DNA of 64,000 bases from Atherix ibis (Eukaryota; Arthropoda; Insecta; Diptera; Athericidae): assembly GCA_958298945.1 (NCBI GenBank), contig OY282609.1, positions 42,174,954 to 42,238,953 of the forward strand, written 5' to 3'. Below the pieces are notes generated by a model. It was not told where the DNA came from. It saw only the letters and a program-made list of their open reading frames with translations, and ran no database searches. The translations under genes and the position numbers were made by a program. Of the stretch, positions 12,086 to 25,299 are shown in pieces; positions within the stretch are counted from its first letter, which is position 1, and each line of letters opens with the position of its first letter.

Positions 12086-14349
12086 TATTTTTCAAGAGGA
12101 GTATTCAGTGGTATTTTTCAAGAGGACTATTCAGCGATATTTTTCAAGAGGAATATTCAGTGGTATTTTTAAAGAAGATTATTCAGTGGTATTTTTCAAG
12201 AGAAATATTCAGTGGTATTTTTCAAAAGGAATATTCAGTGGTATTTTTCAAGAGAAATATTCAGTGGTATTTTTCAAGAGGATTATTCAGTGGTATTTTT
12301 CAAGAGGAGTATTCGGTGGTATTTTTCAAGAGGACTATTCAGTGATATTTTTCAAGAGGAATATTCAGTGGTATTTTTAAAGAAGAATATTCAGTGGTAT
12401 TTTTCAAGAGAAATATTCAGTGGTATTTTTCAAAAGGAATATTCAGTGGTATTTTTTAAGAGGAATATTCAGTGGTATTTTTCAAGAGAAATATTCAGTG
12501 GTATTTTTCAAGAGGAATATTCAGTGGTATTTTTCAAAATGGATATTCAGTAGTATTTTTCAAGAGAAATATTCAGTGGTATTTTTTAAGAGGATTATTC
12601 AGTGGTATTTTTCAAGAGGAGTATTCAGTGGTATTTTTCAAGAGGACTATGCAGTGATATTTTTCAAGAGGAATATTCAGTGGTATTTTTAAAGAAGAAT
12701 ATTCAGTAGTATTTTTCAAGAGAAATATTCAGTGGTATTTTTCAAGAGGAATATTCAGTGGTATTTTTTAAGAGGAATATTCAGTGGTATTTTTCAAGAG
12801 AAATATTCAGTGGTATTTCTCAAAAGGAATATTCAGTGGTATTTTTTAAGAGGAATATTCAGTGATATTTTTCAAGAGGAATATTCAGTGGTATTTTTCA
12901 AGAGGAATGTTCAGTGGTATTTTTCAAAATGGATATTCAGTTGTATTTTTCAAGAGTAATATTCAGTGGTATTTTTCAAGAGGAATATTCAGTGGTATTT
13001 TCCAAGAGAAATATTCAGTGGTATTTTTCAAGAGGAATATTCAGTTGTATTTTTCGAGAGGAATATTCAGTGGTATTTTTAAAGAAGAATATTCAGTGGT
13101 ATTTTTCAAGAGAAATATTCAGTGGTATTTTTCAAAAGGAATATTCAGTGGTATTTTTTAAGAGAAATATTCAGTGGTATTTTTCAAGAGGAATATTCAG
13201 TGGTATTTTTCAAGAGGAATATTCAGTGGTATTTATCAAAATGGATATTCAGTAGTATTTTTCAAGAGTAATATTCAGTGGTATTTTTCAAGAGGATTAT
13301 TCAGTGGTATTTTTCAAGAGGAATATTCAGTGGTATTTTTCAAAATGGATATTCAGTAGTATTTTTCAAGAGTAATATTCAGTGGTATTTTTCAAGAGGA
13401 ATATTCAGTGGTATTTTCCAAGAGAAATATTCAGTGGTATTTTTCAAGAAGAATATTCAGTGGTATTTTTCAAGAGGAATATTCAGTGGTATTTTTCAAA
13501 AGGAATATTCAGTGGTATTTTTTAAGAGGAATATTCAGTGGTATTTTTCAAGAGGAATATTCAGTGGTATTTTTCAAGAAGAATATTCAGTGGTATTTTT
13601 CAAAATGGATATTCAGTAGTATTTTTCAAGAGTAATATTCAGTGGTATTTTTCAAGAGGAATATTCAGTGGTATTTTCCAAGAGAAATATTCAGTGGTAT
13701 TTTTCAAGAGGAATATTCAGTGGTATTTTTCAAGAGGAATATTCAGTGGTATTTTTAAAGAAGAATATTCAGTGGTATTTTTCAAGAGAAATATTCAGTG
13801 GTATTTTTCAAAAGGAATATACAGTGGTATTTTTTAAGAGGAATATTCAGTGGTATTTTTCAAGAGGAATATTCAGTGGTATTTTTCAAAATGGATATTC
13901 TGTAGTATTTTTCAAGAGTAATATTCAGTGGTATTTTTCAAGAGGAATATTCAGTGGTATTTTCCAAGAGAAATATTCAGTGGTATTTTTCAAGAGGAAT
14001 ATTCAGTGGTATTTTTCAAGAGGAATATTCAGTGGTATTTTTAAAGAAGTATATTCAGTGGTATTTTTCAAGAGAAATATTCAGTGGTATTTTTCAAAAG
14101 GAATATTCAGTGGTATTTTTCAAGAGAAATATTCAGTGGTATTTTTCAAGAGGATTATTCAGTGGTATTTTTCAAGAGGAGTATTCAGTAGTATTTTTCA
14201 AGAGGACTATTCAGTGATATTTTTCAAGAGGAATATTCAGTGGTATTTTTAAAGAAGAATATTCAGTGGTATTTTTCAAGAGAAATATTCAGTGGTATTT
14301 TTCAAAAGGAATATTCAGTGGTATTTTTTAAGAGGAATATTCAGTGGTA
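12086..14349 (+). repeat. Mixed cassettes, partly a copy of 7.5-8.3 kb
   Basis: Bases up to about 12,800 follow 7.5-8.2 kb at offset 4,573, including the ACTATGCAGTG monomer (8,075 and 12,648). Bases 13,668 and 13,954 start an 11-monomer (286-bp) duplicate pair of the CCAAGAGAAAT cassette. No length-changing monomer occurs here, so the 26-bp register is constant. Confidence 0.65.
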
Positions 14350-14625
14350 TTTTCCAAGAGAAATATTCAGTGGTATTTTTCAAAAGGAATATTCAGTGGT
14401 ATTTTTCAAGAGGAATATTCAGAGGTATTTTTCAAGAGGAAAACTCAGTTGTATTTTTTAAGAGGAGTATTCAGTGGTATTTGTCAAAAGGAATATTCGG
14501 TGGTATTTTTCAAGAGGAATATTCAGTGGTATTTTTCAAGAGGAATATTCAGTGATATTTTTAAAGAGGAATATTCAGTTGTATTTTTCAAGAGAAAAAT
14601 TCAGTGGTATTTTTCAATTGGAATA
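14350..14625 (+). repeat. J cassette lacking its 34-bp monomer
   Basis: The cassette order is the same as in the upstream J cassettes (AAAACTCAG, TTAAGAGGAGT, TTTGTCAAAAGG, ATTCGGTGG) up to about 14,530. There GATATTT joins directly to TTAAAGAGG, with exactly the 34 bp of the J unit missing, before GAGAAAAATT and CAATTGG follow as usual. It reads as a precise loss of J, or as an ancestral state before J. Confidence 0.75.
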
Positions 14626-17600
14626 TTCAGTGGTATTTTTCAAGAGGAATATTCAGTGGTATTTTTCAAGAGAAATATTCAGTGATATTTTTCAAGAGGA
14701 CTATTCAGTGGTATTTTTCAAGAGGAGTATTCAGTGGTATTTTTCAAGAGGACTATTCAGCGATATTTTTCAAGAGAAATATTCAGTGGTATTTTTAAAG
14801 AAGAATATTCCGTGGTATTTTTCAAGAGAAATATTCAGTGGTATTTTTCAAAAGGAATATTCAGTGGGATTTTTCAAGAGAAATATTCAGTGGTATTTTT
14901 CAAGAGGATTATTCAGTGGTATTTTTCAAGAGGACTATTCAGTGATATTTTTCAAGAGGAATATTCAGTCGTATTTTTAAAGAAGAATATTCAGTGGTAT
15001 TTTTCAAGAGAAATATTCAGTGGTATTTTTCAAAAGGAATATTCAGTGGTATTTTTTAAGAGGAATATTCAGTGGTATTTTTCAAGAGAAATATTCAGTG
15101 GTATTTTTTAAGAGGAATATTCAGTGGTATTTTTCAAAATGGATATTCAGTAGTATTTTTCAAGAGAAATATTCAGTGGTATTTTTCAAGAGGATTATTC
15201 AGTGGTATTTTTCAAGAGGAGTATTCAGTGGTATTTTTCAAGAGGACTATGCAGTGATATTTTTCAAGAGGAATTTTCAGTGGTATTTTTAAAGAAGAAT
15301 ATTCAGTGGTATTTGCCAAGAGAAATATTCAGTGGTATTTTTCAAAAGGAATATTCAGTGGTATTTTTTAAGAGGAATATTCAGTGGAATTTTTCTAAGG
15401 GAAATATTCAGTGGTATTTTTTAAGAGGATTATTCAGTGGTATTTTTCAAGAGGAGTATTCAGTGGTATTTTTCAAGAGGACTATTCAGTGATATTTTTC
15501 AAGAGGAATATTCAGTGGTATTTTTAAAGAAGAATATTCAGTGGTATTTTTCAAGAGAAATATTCAGTGGTATTTTTCAAAAGGAATATTCAGTGGTATT
15601 TTTCAAAATGGATATTCAGTAGTATTTTTCAAGAGTAATATTCAGTGGTATTTTTCAAGAGGAATATTCAGTGGTATTTTCCAAGAGAAATATTTAGTGG
15701 TATTTTTCAAGAGGAATATTCAGTGGTATTTTTCAAGAGGAATATTCAGTGGTATTTTTAAAGAAGAATATTCAGTGGTATTTTTCAAGAGAAATATTCA
15801 GTGGTATTTTTCAAAAGGAATATTCAGTGGTATTTTTTAAGAGGAATATTCAGTAGTATTTTTCAAGACGAATATTCAGTGGTATTTTTCAAGAGGAATA
15901 TTCAGTGGTATTTTTCAAAATGGATATTCAGTAGGATTTTTCAGGAGTAATATTCAGTGGTATTTTTCAAGAGGATTATTCAGTGGCATTTTTCAAGAGG
16001 AATATTCAGTGGCATTTTTCAAAAGGAATATTCAGTGGTATTTTTTAAGAGGAATATTCAGTGGTATTTTTCAAGAGGAATATTCAGTGGTATTTTTCAA
16101 GAGGAATATTCAGTGGTATTTTTCAAAATGGATATTCAGTAGTATTTTTCAAGAGTAATATTCAGTGGTATTTTTCAAGAGGATTATTCAGTGGCATTTT
16201 TCAAGAGGAGTATTCAGTGGTATTTTTCAAGAGGACTATTCAGTGATATTTTTTAAGAAGAATATTCAGTGGTATTTTTCAAGAGGAATATTCAGTGGTA
16301 TTTTTCAAGAGAAATATTCAGTGGTATTTTTCAAGAGGAATATTCGGTGGTATTTTTTAAGAGGAATATTCAGTGGTATTTTTCAAGAGAAATATTCAGT
16401 GGTATTTTTCAAGAGGAATATTCAGTGGCATTTTTCAAAATGGATATTCAGTAGTATTTTTCAAGAGAAATATTCAGTGGTATTTTTCAAGAGGATTATT
16501 CAGCGGTATTTTTCAAGAGGAGTATTCAGTGGTATTTTTCAAGAGGACTATTCAGTAATATTTTTCAAGAGGAATATTCAGTGGTATTTTTAAAGAAGAA
16601 TATTCAGTGGTATTTTTCAAGAGAAATATTCAGTGGTATTTTTCAAAAGGAATATTCAGTGGTATTTTTTAAGAGGAATATTCAGTGGTATTTTTCAAGA
16701 GAAATATTCAGTGGTATTTTTCAAGAGGATTATTCAGTGGTATTTTTCAAGAGGAGTATTCAGTGGTATTTTTCAAGAGGACTATTCAGTGATATTTTTC
16801 AAGAGGAATATTCAGTGGTGTTTTTAAAGAAGAATATTCAGTGGTATTTTTCAAGAGAAATATTCAGTGGTATTTTTCAAAAGGCATATTCAGTGGTATT
16901 TTTCAAGAGGAATATTCAGTGGTATTTTTCAAGAGGAATATTCAGTGGTAATTTTCAAGGAGAATATTCAGTAGTATTTTTAAAGAAGAATATTCAGTGG
17001 TATTTTTCAAGAGAAATATTCAGTGGTTTTTTTCAAAAGGAATATTCAGTGGTATTTTTTAAGAAGAATATTCAGTGGTATTTTTCAAGAGGAATATTCA
17101 GTGGTATTTTTCAAGACGAATATTCAGTGGTATTTTTCAAAATGGATATTCAGTAGTATTTTTCAAGAGTAATATTCAGTGGTATTTTTCAAGAGGAATA
17201 TTCAGTGGTATTTTCCAAGAGAAATATGCAGTGGTATTTTTCAAGACGATTACTCAGTGGTATTTTTCAAGAGGAATATTCAGTGGTATTTTTAGAGAAG
17301 AATATTCAGTGGTATTTTTCAAGAGAAATATTCAGTGGTATTTTTCAAAAGGAATATTCAGTGGTATGTTTTAAGAGGAATATTCAGTGGTATTTTGCAA
17401 GAGAAATATTCAGTGGTATTTTTCAAGAGGAATATTCAGTGGCATTTTTCAAAATGGATATTCAGTAGTATTTTTCAAGAGAAATATTCAGTGGTATTTT
17501 TCAAGAGGATTATTCAGTGGTATTTTTCAAGAGGAGTATTCAGTGGTATTTTTCAAGAGGACTATTCAGTGATATTTTTCAAGAGGAATATTCAGTGGTA

Positions 17601-18690
17601 TTTTTCAAAATGGATATTCAGTAGTATTTTTCAAGAGTAATATTCAGTGGTATTTTTCAAGAGAAATATTCAGTGGTATTTTTTAAGAGGAATATTCAGT
17701 GGTATTTTTCAAGAGGAATATTCAGTGGTATTTTTCAAGAGGAATATTCAGTGGTATTTTTCAAAATGGATATTCAGTAGTATTTTTCAAGAGTAATATT
17801 AAGTGGTATTTTTCAAGAGGAATATTCAGTGGTATTTTCCAAGAGAAATATTCAGTGGTATTTTTCAAGACGATTATTCAGTGGTATTTTTCAAGAGGAA
17901 TATTCAGTGGTATTTTTAAAGAAGAATATTCAGTGGTATTTTTCAAGAGAAATATTCAGTGGTATTTTTCAAAAGGATTATTCAGTGGTATTTTTTAAGA
18001 GGAATATTCAGTGGTATTTTTCAAGAGGAATATTCAGTGGTATTTTTCAAGAGAAATATTCAGTGGTATTTTTCAAAAGGAATATTTAGTGGTATTTTTC
18101 AAGAGAAATATTCAGTGGTATTTTTCAAGAGGATTATTCAGTGGTATTTTTCAAGAGGACTATTCAGTGATATTTTTCAAGAGGAATATTCAGTCGTATT
18201 TTTAAAGAAGAATATTCAGTGGTATTTTTCAAGAGAAATATTCAGTGGTATTTTTCAAAAGGAATATTCAGTGGTATTTTTTAAGAGGAATATTCAGTGG
18301 TATTTTTCAAGAGAAATATTCAGTGGTATTTTTCAAGAGGAATATTCAGTGGTATTTTTCAAAATGGATATTCAGTAGTATTTTTCAAGAGTAATATTCA
18401 GTGGTATTTTTCAAGAGGAATATTCAGTGGTATTTTTAAAGAAGAATATTCAGTGGTATTTTTCAAGAGAAATATTCAGTGGTATTTTTCAAAATGGATA
18501 TTCAGTAGTATTTTTCAAGAGAAATATTCAGTGGTATTTTTCAAGAGGATTATTCAGTGGTATTTTTCAAGAGGAATATTCAGTGGTATTTTTCAAAATG
18601 GATATTCAGTAGTATTTTTCAAGAGTAATATTCAGTGGTATTTTTCAAGAGGAATATTCAGTGGTATTTTCCAAGAGAAATATTCAGTGG
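14626..18690 (+). repeat. Marker-poor zone of short cassettes
   Basis: About 156 monomers carry neither the 34-bp nor the 23-bp marker. Segment 15,020-15,290 matches 12,420-12,690 at offset 2,600 (100 monomers). The CAGTCGTATTTTTAAAG monomer at about 14,966 recurs at 18,191, offset 3,225, where the odd base is explained by a 1-bp insertion near 15,395 (TTTTTCTAAGGGAAAT). Short runs with GTGGCATTT are shared at 15,985-16,195 and 16,425-17,450. Confidence 0.65.
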
Positions 18691-19729
18691 TATTTTTCAA
18701 GACGATTATTCAGTGGTATTTTTCAAGAGGAATATTCAGTGGTATTTTTCAAGAAGAAAATTTAGTGGTATTTTTCAAGAGGTATATTCAGCGGTATTTT
18801 AAAAGAGGAATGTTTAGTGGTATTTTTCAAGAGGAATATTCAGTGGTATTTTTCAAGAGAAATATTCAGTGGTATTTTTCAAGACAATTATTCATTGGTA
18901 TTTTTCAAAAGGAATATTCAGTGGTATTTTTCAAGAAGAAAATTCAGTGGTATCTTCCAAGAGGAATATTCAGTGGTATTTTTAAAGAGTAATATTCAGT
19001 GGTATTTTTCAAGAAGAATATTCAGTGGTATTTTTCAAGAGTAATATTCAGTGGTATTTTTCAAGAGGAAAACTCAGTTGTATTTTTTAAGAGGAGTATT
19101 CAGTGGTGTTTTAGAGGAATATTTAGTGGTATTTTCAAGAGGAATATTCAGTGGTATTTTTCAAGAGGAATATTCAGTGATATTTTTCAAGAGAAATATT
19201 CGGTGGTATTTTTCAAGGGGAATATTCAATGGTATTTTTTAAGAGGAATATTCAGTGGTATTTTTCAAGAGGAGTATTCAGTGGTATTTTTCAAGAGGAA
19301 TATTCAGTAGTATTTTTCAAGAAGAATATTCATTGGTATTTTTAAAGAGGAATATTCAGTGGTATTTTTCAAAACGAATATTCAGTGGTATTTTTCAAGA
19401 GGAATATTCAGTGGTATTTTTCAAAATGGATATTCAGTAGTATTTTTCAAGAGTAATATTCAGTGGTATTTTTCAAGAGGAATATTCAGTGGTATTTTCC
19501 AAGAGAAATATTCAGTGGTATTTTTCAAGAGGAATATTCAGTGGTATTTTTCAAGAGGAATATTCAGTGGTATTTTTAAAGAAGAATGTTCAGTGGTATT
19601 TTTCAAGAGAAATATTCAGTGGTATTTTTCAAAAGGAATATTCAGTGGTATTTTTTAAGAGGAATATTCAGTGGTATTTTTCAAGAGGAATATTCAGTGG
19701 TAGTTTTCAAGAGGAATATTCAGTGGTAT
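18691..19729 (+). repeat. First block of the 23-bp-monomer family
   Basis: New variants appear here and recur up to about 45 kb: AAGAAGAAAATTCAG, GTGGTATCTTCC, AAAAGAGGAAT, AAGGGGAATATTCAATGG and AAGAAGAATATTCATTGG. The AAAACTCAG monomer near 19,067 is followed by TTAAGAGGAGT and then the first 23-bp monomer at 19,101-19,123. Confidence 0.7.
19101..19123 (+). repeat. 23-bp deletion monomer (marker D), first of about 15
   Basis: The unit reads GTGGTGTTTTAGAGGAAT, three bases shorter than the consensus. Further copies start near 20,631, 21,668, 22,705, 23,013, 25,115, 28,362, 30,682, 31,746, 33,396, 34,460, 35,980, 38,966, 44,803 and 59,296. Each lies directly after the AAAACTCAG and TTAAGAGGAGT monomers. 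None is seen before 19 kb. Confidence 0.88.
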
Positions 19730-20766
19730 TTTTCAAAATGGATATTCAGTAGTATTTTTCAAGAGGAATATTCAGTGGTATTTTCCAAGAGAAATATTCA
19801 GTGGTATTTTTCAAGAGGAATATTCAGTGGTATTTTTCAAGAGGAATATTCAGTGGTATTTTTAAAGAAGAATGTTCAGTGGTATTTTTCAAGAGAAATA
19901 TTCAGTGGTATTTTTCAAAAGGAATATTCAGTGGTATTTTTTACGAGGAATATTCAGTGGTATTTTTCAAGAGGAATATTCAGTGGTATTTTTCAAGAGG
20001 AATATTCAGTGGTATTTTTCAAAATGGATATTCAGTAGTATTTTTCAAGAGTAATATTCAGTGGTATTTTTCAAGAGGAATATTCAGTGGTATTTTCCAA
20101 GAGAAATATTCAGTGGTATTTTTCAAGACGATTATTCAGTGGTATTTTTCAAGAGAAATATTCAGTGGTATTTTTCAAAAGGAATATTCAGTGGTATTTT
20201 TTAAGAGGAATATTCAGTGGTATTTTTCAAGAGGAATATTCAGTGGTATTTTTCAAGAGGAATATTCAGTGGTATTTTTCAAGAGGATTATTCAGTGGTA
20301 TTTTTCAAGAGGAATATTCAGTGGTATTTTTAAAAATGGATATTCAGTAGTATTTTTCAAGAGTAATATTCAGTGGTATTTTTCAAGAGGAATATTCAGT
20401 GGTATTTTCCAAGAGAAATATTCAGTGGTATTTTTCAAGACGATTATTCAGTGGTATTTTTCAAGAAGAAAATTCAGTGGTATCTTCCAAGAGGAATATT
20501 CAGTGGTATTTTTAAAGAGTAATATTCAGTGGTATTTTTCAAGAAGAATATTCAGTGGTATTTTTCAAGATTAATATTCAGTGGTATTTTTCAAGAGGAA
20601 AACTCAGTTGTATTTTTTAAGAGGAGTATTCAGTGGTGTTTTAGAGGAATATTCAGTGGTATTTTTCAAGAGGAATATTCAGTGGTATTTTTCAAGAGGA
20701 ATATTCAGTGATATTTTTCAAGAGAAATATTCGGTTGTATTTTTCAAGGGGAATATTCAGTGGTAT
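19730..20766 (+). repeat. 1,037-bp higher-order repeat, copy 1 of 3
   Basis: The length is 40 monomers minus the 3 bp of the D monomer at 20,631. Order: ATG monomer, CCAAGAGAAAT, AAAGAAGAATGTTC, TTACGAGG, ATG cassette, GACGATT, consensus run, second ATG cassette, GACGATT, AAGAAGAAAATT, TATCTTCC, AAGATTAAT, AAAACTCAG, TTAAGAGGAGT, D. It differs from copies 2 and 3 at about 20,155 (GAGAAAT for GAGGAAT) and, together with copy 2, in the last hundred bases. Confidence 0.88.
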
Positions 20767-21803
20767 TTTTCAAAATGGATATTCAGTAGTATTTTTCAAG
20801 AGGAATATTCAGTGGTATTTTCCAAGAGAAATATTCAGTGGTATTTTTCAAGAGGAATATTCAGTGGTATTTTTCAAGAGGAATATTCAGTGGTATTTTT
20901 AAAGAAGAATGTTCAGTGGTATTTTTCAAGAGAAATATTCAGTGGTATTTTTCAAAAGGAATATTCAGTGGTATTTTTTACGAGGAATATTCAGTGGTAT
21001 TTTTCAAGAGGAATATTCAGTGGTATTTTTCAAGAGGAATATTCAGTGGTATTTTTCAAAATGGATATTCAGTAGTATTTTTCAAGAGTAATATTCAGTG
21101 GTATTTTTCAAGAGGAATATTCAGTGGTATTTTCCAAGAGAAATATTCAGTGGTATTTTTCAAGACGATTATTCAGTGGTATTTTTCAAGAGGAATATTC
21201 AGTGGTATTTTTCAAAAGGAATATTCAGTGGTATTTTTTAAGAGGAATATTCAGTGGTATTTTTCAAGAGGAATATTCAGTGGTATTTTTCAAGAGGAAT
21301 ATTCAGTGGTATTTTTCAAGAGGATTATTCAGTGGTATTTTTCAAGAGGAATATTCAGTGGTATTTTTAAAAATGGATATTCAGTAGTATTTTTCAAGAG
21401 TAATATTCAGTGGTATTTTTCAAGAGGAATATTCAGTGGTATTTTCCAAGAGAAATATTCAGTGGTATTTTTCAAGACGATTATTCAGTGGTATTTTTCA
21501 AGAAGAAAATTCAGTGGTATCTTCCAAGAGGAATATTCAGTGGTATTTTTAAAGAGTAATATTCAGTGGTATTTTTCAAGAAGAATATTCAGTGGTATTT
21601 TTCAAGATTAATATTCAGTGGTATTTTTCAAGAGGAAAACTCAGTTGTATTTTTTAAGAGGAGTATTCAGTGGTGTTTTAGAGGAATATTCAGTGGTATT
21701 TTTCAAGAGGAATATTCAGTGGTATTTTTTAAGAGGAATATTCAGTGGTATTTTTCAAGAGGAATATTCAGTGGTAGTTTTCAAGAGGAATATTCAGTGG
21801 TAT
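20767..21803 (+). repeat. 1,037-bp higher-order repeat, copy 2 of 3
   Basis: It matches copy 1 at a constant offset of 1,037 from the ATG monomer through the D monomer at 21,668. The tail (21,740-21,800) carries TTAAGAGG and a GTAGTTTTC monomer, like the sequence just upstream of copy 1, where copy 1's own tail has ATTCGGTTG and AAGGGGAAT. The two tails suggest a rearranged duplication junction. Confidence 0.88.
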
Positions 21804-22740
21804 TTTTCAAAATGGATATTCAGTAGTATTTTTCAAGAGGAATATTCAGTGGTATTTTCCAAGAGAAATATTCAGTGGTATTTTTCAAGAGGAATATTCA
21901 GTGGTATTTTTCAAGAGGAATATTCAGTGGTATTTTTAAAGAAGAATGTTCAGTGGTATTTTTCAAGAGAAATATTCAGTGGTATTTTTCAAAAGGAATA
22001 TTCAGTGGTATTTTTTACGAGGAATATTCAGTGGTATTTTTCAAGAGGAATATTCAGTGGTATTTTTCAAGAGGAATATTCAGTGGTATTTTTCAAAATG
22101 GATATTCAGTAGTATTTTTCAAGAGTAATATTCAGTGGTATTTTTCAAGAGGAATATTCAGTGGTATTTTCCAAGAGAAATATTCAGTGGTATTTTTCAA
22201 GACGATTATTCAGTGGTATTTTTCAAGAGGAATATTCAGTGGTATTTTTCAAAAGGAATATTCAGTGGTATTTTTTAAGAGGAATATTCAGTGGTATTTT
22301 TCAAGAGGAATATTCAGTGGTATTTTTCAAGAGGAATATTCAGTGGTATTTTTCAAGAGGATTATTCAGTGGTATTTTTCAAGAGGAATATTCAGTGGTA
22401 TTTTTAAAAATGGATATTCAGTAGTATTTTTCAAGAGTAATATTCAGTGGTATTTTTCAAGAGGAATATTCAGTGGTATTTTCCAAGAGAAATATTCAGT
22501 GGTATTTTTCAAGACGATTATTCAGTGGTATTTTTCAAGAAGAAAATTCAGTGGTATCTTCCAAGAGGAATATTCAGTGGTATTTTTAAAGAGTAATATT
22601 CAGTGGTATTTTTCAAGAAGAATATTCAGTGGTATTTTTCAAGATTAATATTCAGTGGTATTTTTCAAGAGGAAAACTCAGTTGTATTTTTTAAGAGGAG
22701 TATTCAGTGGTGTTTTAGAGGAATATTCAGTGGTATTTTT
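21804..22740 (+). repeat. 1,037-bp higher-order repeat, copy 3 of 3 (about 937 bp kept)
   Basis: It matches copy 2 with no difference that I noticed until just after the D monomer at 22,705, where TTTTTTAAGAGG replaces the consensus and the sequence leaves the repeat. The near identity of three copies implies very recent expansion or homogenisation. Confidence 0.87.
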
Positions 22741-25299
22741 TAAGAGGAATATTCAGTGGTATTTTTCAAGAGGAGTATTCAGTGGTATTTTTCAAGAGGA
22801 ATATTCAGTGGTATTTTTAAAGAAGAATATTCATTGGTATTTTTAAAGAGGAATATTCAGTGGTATTTTTCAAAACGAATATTCAGTGGTATTTTTCAAG
22901 AGTAATATTGAGTGGTATTTTTCAAAATGGATATTCAGTAGTATTTTTCAAGAGTAATATTCAGTGGTATTTTTCAAGAGGAAAACTCAGTTGTATTTTT
23001 TAAGAGGAGTATTCAGTGGTGTTTTAGAACAATATTCAGTGGTATTTTTCAAGAGGAATATTCAGTGGTATTTTTCAAGAGGAATATTCAGTGATATTTT
23101 TCAAGAGAAATATTCGGTGGTATTTTTCAAGGGGAATATTCAATGGTATTTTTTAAGAGGAATATTCAGTGGTATTTTTCAAGAGGAGTATTCAGTGGTA
23201 TTTTTCAAGAGGAATATTCAGTAGTATTTTTCAAGAAGAATATTCATTGGTATTTTCAAAGAGGAATATTCAGTGGTATTTTTCAAAACGAATATTCAGT
23301 GGTATTTTTCAAGAGGAATATTCAGTGGTATTTTTCAAAATGGATATTCAGTAGTATTTTTCAAGAGTAATATTCAGTGGTATTTTTCAAGAGGAATATT
23401 CAGTGGTATTTTCCAAGAGAAATGTTCAGTGGTATTTTTCAAGAGAAATATTCAGTGGTATTTTTCAAAAGGAATATTCAGTGGGATTTTTTAAGAGGAA
23501 TATTCAGTGGTATTTTTCAAGAGGAATATTCAGTGGTATTTTCCAAGAGAAATATTTAGTGGTATTTTTCAAGAGGAATATTCAGTGGTATTTTTCAAGA
23601 GGAATATTCAGTGGTATTTTTCAAAAGGAATATTCAGTGGTATTTTTTAAGACGAATATTCAGTGGTATTTTTCAAGAGGAATATTCAGTGGTACTTTTC
23701 AAAATGGATATTCAGTGGTATTTTTCAAGAGTAATATTCAGTGGTATTTTCCAAGAGAAATATTCAGTGGTATTTTTCAAGAGGAATATTCAGTGGTATT
23801 TTTCAAGAGGAATATTCAGTGGTATTTTTAAAGAAGAATATTCAGTGGTATTTTTAAAGAAGAATATTCAGTGGTATTTTTCAAGAGAAATATTCAGTGG
23901 TATTTTTCAAAAGGAATATTCAGTGGTATTTTTCAAGAGGATTATTCAGTGGTATTTTTCAAGAGGAGTATTCAGTGGTATTTTTTAAGAGGACTATTCA
24001 GTGATATTTTTCAAGAGGAATACTCAGTGGTATTTTTAAAGAAAAATATTTAGTGGTATTTTTCAAAAGAAATATTCAGTGGTATTTTTCAAAAGGAATA
24101 TTCAAAGGTATTTTTTAAGAGGAATATTCAGTGGTATTTTTCAAAAGGAATATTCAATGGTATTTTTCAAGAGGAATATTCAGTGGTATTTTTCAAAATG
24201 GATATTCAGTAGTATTTTTCAAGTATAATATTCAGTGGTATTTTTCAAGAGGAATATTCAGTGGTATTTTCCAAGAGAAATATTCAGTGGTATTTTTCAA
24301 GAGGAATATTCAGTGGTATTTTTCAAGAGGAATATTCAGTGGTATTTTTAAAGAAGAATATTCAGTGGTATTTTTCAAGAGAAATATTCAGTGGTATTTT
24401 TCAAAAGGAATATTCAGTGGTATTTTTTAAGAGGAATATTCGGTGGTATTTTTCAAGAGGAAAATTCAGTGGTAGTTTTCAAGAGGAATATTCAGTGGTA
24501 TTTTTCAAAATGGATATTCAGTAGTAATTTTCAAGAGAAATATTCAGTGGTATTTTTCAAGAGGATTATTCAGTGGTATTTTTCAAGAGGAATATTCAGT
24601 GGTATTTTTCAAAATGGATATTCAGTAATATTTTTCAAGAGGAATATTCAGTGGTATTTTTTAAGAGGAATATTCAGTGGTATTTTCCAAGAGAAATATT
24701 CAGTGGTATTTTTCAAGACGATTATTCAGTGGCATTTTTCAAGAGGAATATTCAGTAGTATTTTTCAAGAAGAAAATTCAGTGGTATTTTTCAAGAGGTA
24801 TATTCAGCGGTATTTTAAAAGAGGAATAATTAGTGGTATTTTTCAAGAGGAATATTCAGTGGTATTTTTCAAGAGAAATATTCAGTCGTATTTTTCAAGA
24901 CGATTATTCAGTGGTATTTTTCAAGAGGAATATTCAGTGGTATTTTTCAAAAAAAATTCAGTGGTATCTTCCAAGAGGAATATTCAGTGGTATTTTTAAA
25001 GAGTAATATTCAGTGGTATTTTTCAAGAAGAATATTCAGTGGTATTTTTCAAGATTATTATTCAGTGGTATTTTTCAAGAGGAAAACTCAGTTGTATTTT
25101 TTAAGAGGAGTATTCAGTGGTGTTTTAGAGGAATATTCAGTGGTATTTTTCAAGAGGAATATTCAGTGGTATTTTTCAAGAGGAATATTCAGTGATATTT
25201 TTCAAGAGAAATATTCGGTGGTATTTTTCAAGGGGAATATTCAATGGTATTTTTTAAGAGGAATATTCAGTGGTATTTTTCAAGAGGAGTATTCAGTGG
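22741..25299 (+). repeat. Cassette mixture of the D family
   Basis: It contains a D monomer near 23,013 with the private variant TTAGAACAAT and another near 25,115. It also has AAGGGGAATATTCAATGG and AAGAAGAATATTCATTGG monomers and an adenine run of eight at about 24,949-24,956 that removes 2 bp from one monomer. The part from about 24,700 to 25,560 is repeated at 35,565-36,425 (offset 10,863, becoming 10,865 after the 2-bp deletion). Confidence 0.7.

Noticed and set aside
19586..20038. Open frames starting with a true ATG in the AAGAATGTTC monomer
   Set aside because: The ATG is a single-base variant copied with its HOR (again near 19,872, 20,909, 21,946, 29,067 and 36,570). Nothing upstream looks like a promoter or initiation context.
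24949..24956. Poly-A run as a retroposon tail
   Set aside because: It is only eight A, arises from the AAGAAGAAAA variant by loss of G bases, and is flanked by satellite on both sides with no target-site duplication.
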